Positions 62,805 to 64,000 of a stretch of DNA of 64,000 bases are shown here, in pieces. The DNA comes from Rhizobium sp. Root708. Lineage in GTDB: Bacteria; Pseudomonadota; Alphaproteobacteria; Rhizobiales; Rhizobiaceae. A program made the translations under genes and the position numbers. The notes below the pieces were generated by a model. That model worked only from the letters and a program-made list of their open reading frames with translations. It had not been told where the DNA came from and made no database searches. Position 1 is the stretch's first letter. The number at the start of each line of letters is the position of its first letter. Location: the NCBI RefSeq assembly GCF_001429725.1, contig NZ_LMHV01000004.1, forward strand, positions 119,481-183,480. Direction: 5' to 3'.

Positions 62805-64000
62805 ATGAAGCGTGCTGAAACGGACGCAGCGGTCCGCCGAATCCTAATCACCGGGGCGAGCGTTGCTGGCAATGCGCTTGCGTGGTGGCTGACAGAGCGC
62901 GGGTTCGACGTCACGGTCGTCGAGCGCCACCCGCAGTTTCGCGACGGCGGACAGAACGTCGATGTTCGGGGTGCGGGACGTGAAGTCCTCAAGAGGATGG
63001 GTCTTGAGCAGGCGGTGGCCGGCAGCGGCACGGGTGAGACGGGCGTTCGGTTTGTCGACGCGGACAACAAGACCGTTGCGCAATTCGGCGTCGACGAATT
63101 CGGCGCCGACGGTCCGACCGCGGAACACCACGGGTGAGACGGGCGTTCGGTTTGTCGACGCGGACAACAAGACCGTTGCGCAATTCGGCGTCGACGAATT
63201 CGGCGCCGACGGTCCGACCGCGGAACTCGAAATCCTGCGTGGCGATCTGGCGCGGATCTTCTATGAAGCTTGCGGCGATGGCGTGAAGTTCATATTCGAC
63301 GATGCCATCGAAGCCGTCGCCGAGACCGAGGGCAGTGTAGACGTATCGTTCAAGAGCGGCACCAGTGCGGAATACGATCTGGTCGTCGTCGCCGAGGGCG
63401 TCGGGTCCGCCACTCGTGAACTTCTCTTTCCGGGCGAAAACGAACCCCGATGGCTAGACGTGACGATGGGCTACTTCACGATCCCAAAGGGCGAGGGCGA
63501 CGACAACCTCTGCCGCATCTATACGGCCGGCGAGGGGCGCAGCATCTGGCTCCGGCCCGATAACAAGGGCACCACCCGTGCAATCCTTGTCATCCAGAAG
63601 GAGGCTGACGGCGACGAGCGGTTATCGCCGCCAGATCAGAAGGCTTTCCTACGGGAACGTTTTGCCGACGTCGGCTGGGAAGCGGGACGAGTCCTCCAAG
63701 GACTGGAGATCACAGACGACCTCTACTTCGACGTCCTTCGCCAGGTGAAGATGGCCCGCTGGTCGAGAGGTCGCGTCGTCCTCACCGGTGACGCGGCTTG
63801 GTGCGCCACTCCGATCGCCGGGATAGGAACCACGCTTGCGATCGTGGGCGCCTATGTTCTGGGCGGAGAGCTTTCGCGCTCGACTGACATTCGCCAAGCG
63901 CTGAAGCGATACGAGAATGTCCTGCGTCCCTACGTCGAGAAAGGACAAAACGTGCCGAAGTTCGCTCCCAAAATGCTGCAGCCGCAGACCATGCTGGGCG
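62805..64000 (+). pseudogene. FAD-dependent monooxygenase broken by tandem duplication (partial, runs off end)
   Basis: N-terminal FAD motif ILITGASVAGNALAWWLTER, and further VVERHPQFRDGGQNVDVRGA, typical of PheA/TetX/UbiH-type FAD monooxygenases. The frame is lost at a 98-bp tandem duplication (63029-63126 and 63129-63226): period 100 bp, which is 1 mod 3, giving TGA at 63135. The downstream frame continues to the window edge with ELEILRGDLARIFYEACGDG, GDAAWCATPIAGIGTTLAIV. Removing one copy restores the protein GADGPTAELEILRGD. Probably a recent loss-of-function. Confidence 0.85.
63029..63226. repeat. 98-bp tandem duplication
   Basis: 63029-63126 and 63129-63226 are identical 98-bp copies separated by AC. 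The duplication, inside the FAD monooxygenase gene, begins at CACGGGTGAGAC and ends at ACCGCGGAAC. It causes a frameshift. Confidence 0.95.

Overview
This window is a 64 kb stretch of alphaproteobacterial chromosome, most likely Rhizobiaceae (Rhizobium/Agrobacterium/Ensifer type). The evidence is the high-GC codon use, a two-piece permuted tmRNA gene whose tag reads ANDNNAKEYALAA, the thyA-folA-hflK-hflC-deg-serB/miaA-ilvIH gene order, an orphan rhizobial-type flagellin, a RIME-like palindromic repeat, and many GTG/TTG starts. A species cannot be named from the sequence alone.

Layout. 1-1115: 5' part of a UvrD/PcrA-type helicase on the minus strand. 1.4-5.8 kb: two-gene RND efflux system behind a perfect inverted repeat. 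6.0-7.9 kb: orphan flagellin and an OmpA-type lipoprotein. 7.9-12.0 kb: DUF2000 protein, AraC regulator, AbrB-type membrane protein and a D-lactate dehydrogenase-like flavoprotein. 12.2-17.6 kb: very large AsmA protein, then RHH protein, DUF4169 protein, SspB and ssrA, all on the minus strand. SspB delivers ssrA-tagged proteins to ClpXP, so tag source and tag adaptor are neighbours. 17.8-24.9 kb: thyA, folA, hflK, hflC, a Deg protease, serB and miaA (housekeeping). 24.9-29.7 kb: HerA-like ATPase, then ilvI-ilvH behind a leader peptide and attenuator.

29.8-48.7 kb is a regulator-rich accessory segment. It holds HxlR/GST, aldo-keto reductase, a LysE exporter broken by one stop codon, a cobalt-type nitrile hydratase with activator, an ECF sigma/anti-sigma operon, a RecD-like helicase, a MerR protein with a LuxR-like C-terminus, pdxJ, QorB-like reductase/HxlR, MFS/TetR, MarR-GNAT fusion, Asp/Glu racemase, NDH-2-like reductase, zinc alcohol dehydrogenase/AraC, and a TetR gene ahead of ilvC. 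Several regulators have clear palindromic candidate operators at their promoters.

48.7-60.2 kb: ilvC, GlsB-like and YidB-like small proteins, a PLP aminotransferase, aldo-keto reductase, an Fe3+-type ABC importer, an EEP nuclease-Nudix pair, a PhzF protein and tRNA-Lys(CTT). From the tRNA to the window end the character changes: degraded kinase fragment, iteron-like GATCA repeats, several small orphan genes, a protein with two HARP-like tryptophan repeats, and a FAD monooxygenase broken by a 98-bp tandem duplication. This looks like the start of an integrated island using the tRNA-Lys gene, but no integrase is visible here.

No convincingly new multi-gene system was found. The most informative items are the ilv attenuator, the permuted tmRNA/SspB pair, a TGCACGATCnTGCA motif shared by two regulator promoters, the MerR-LuxR architecture, and the tRNA-Lys island border.
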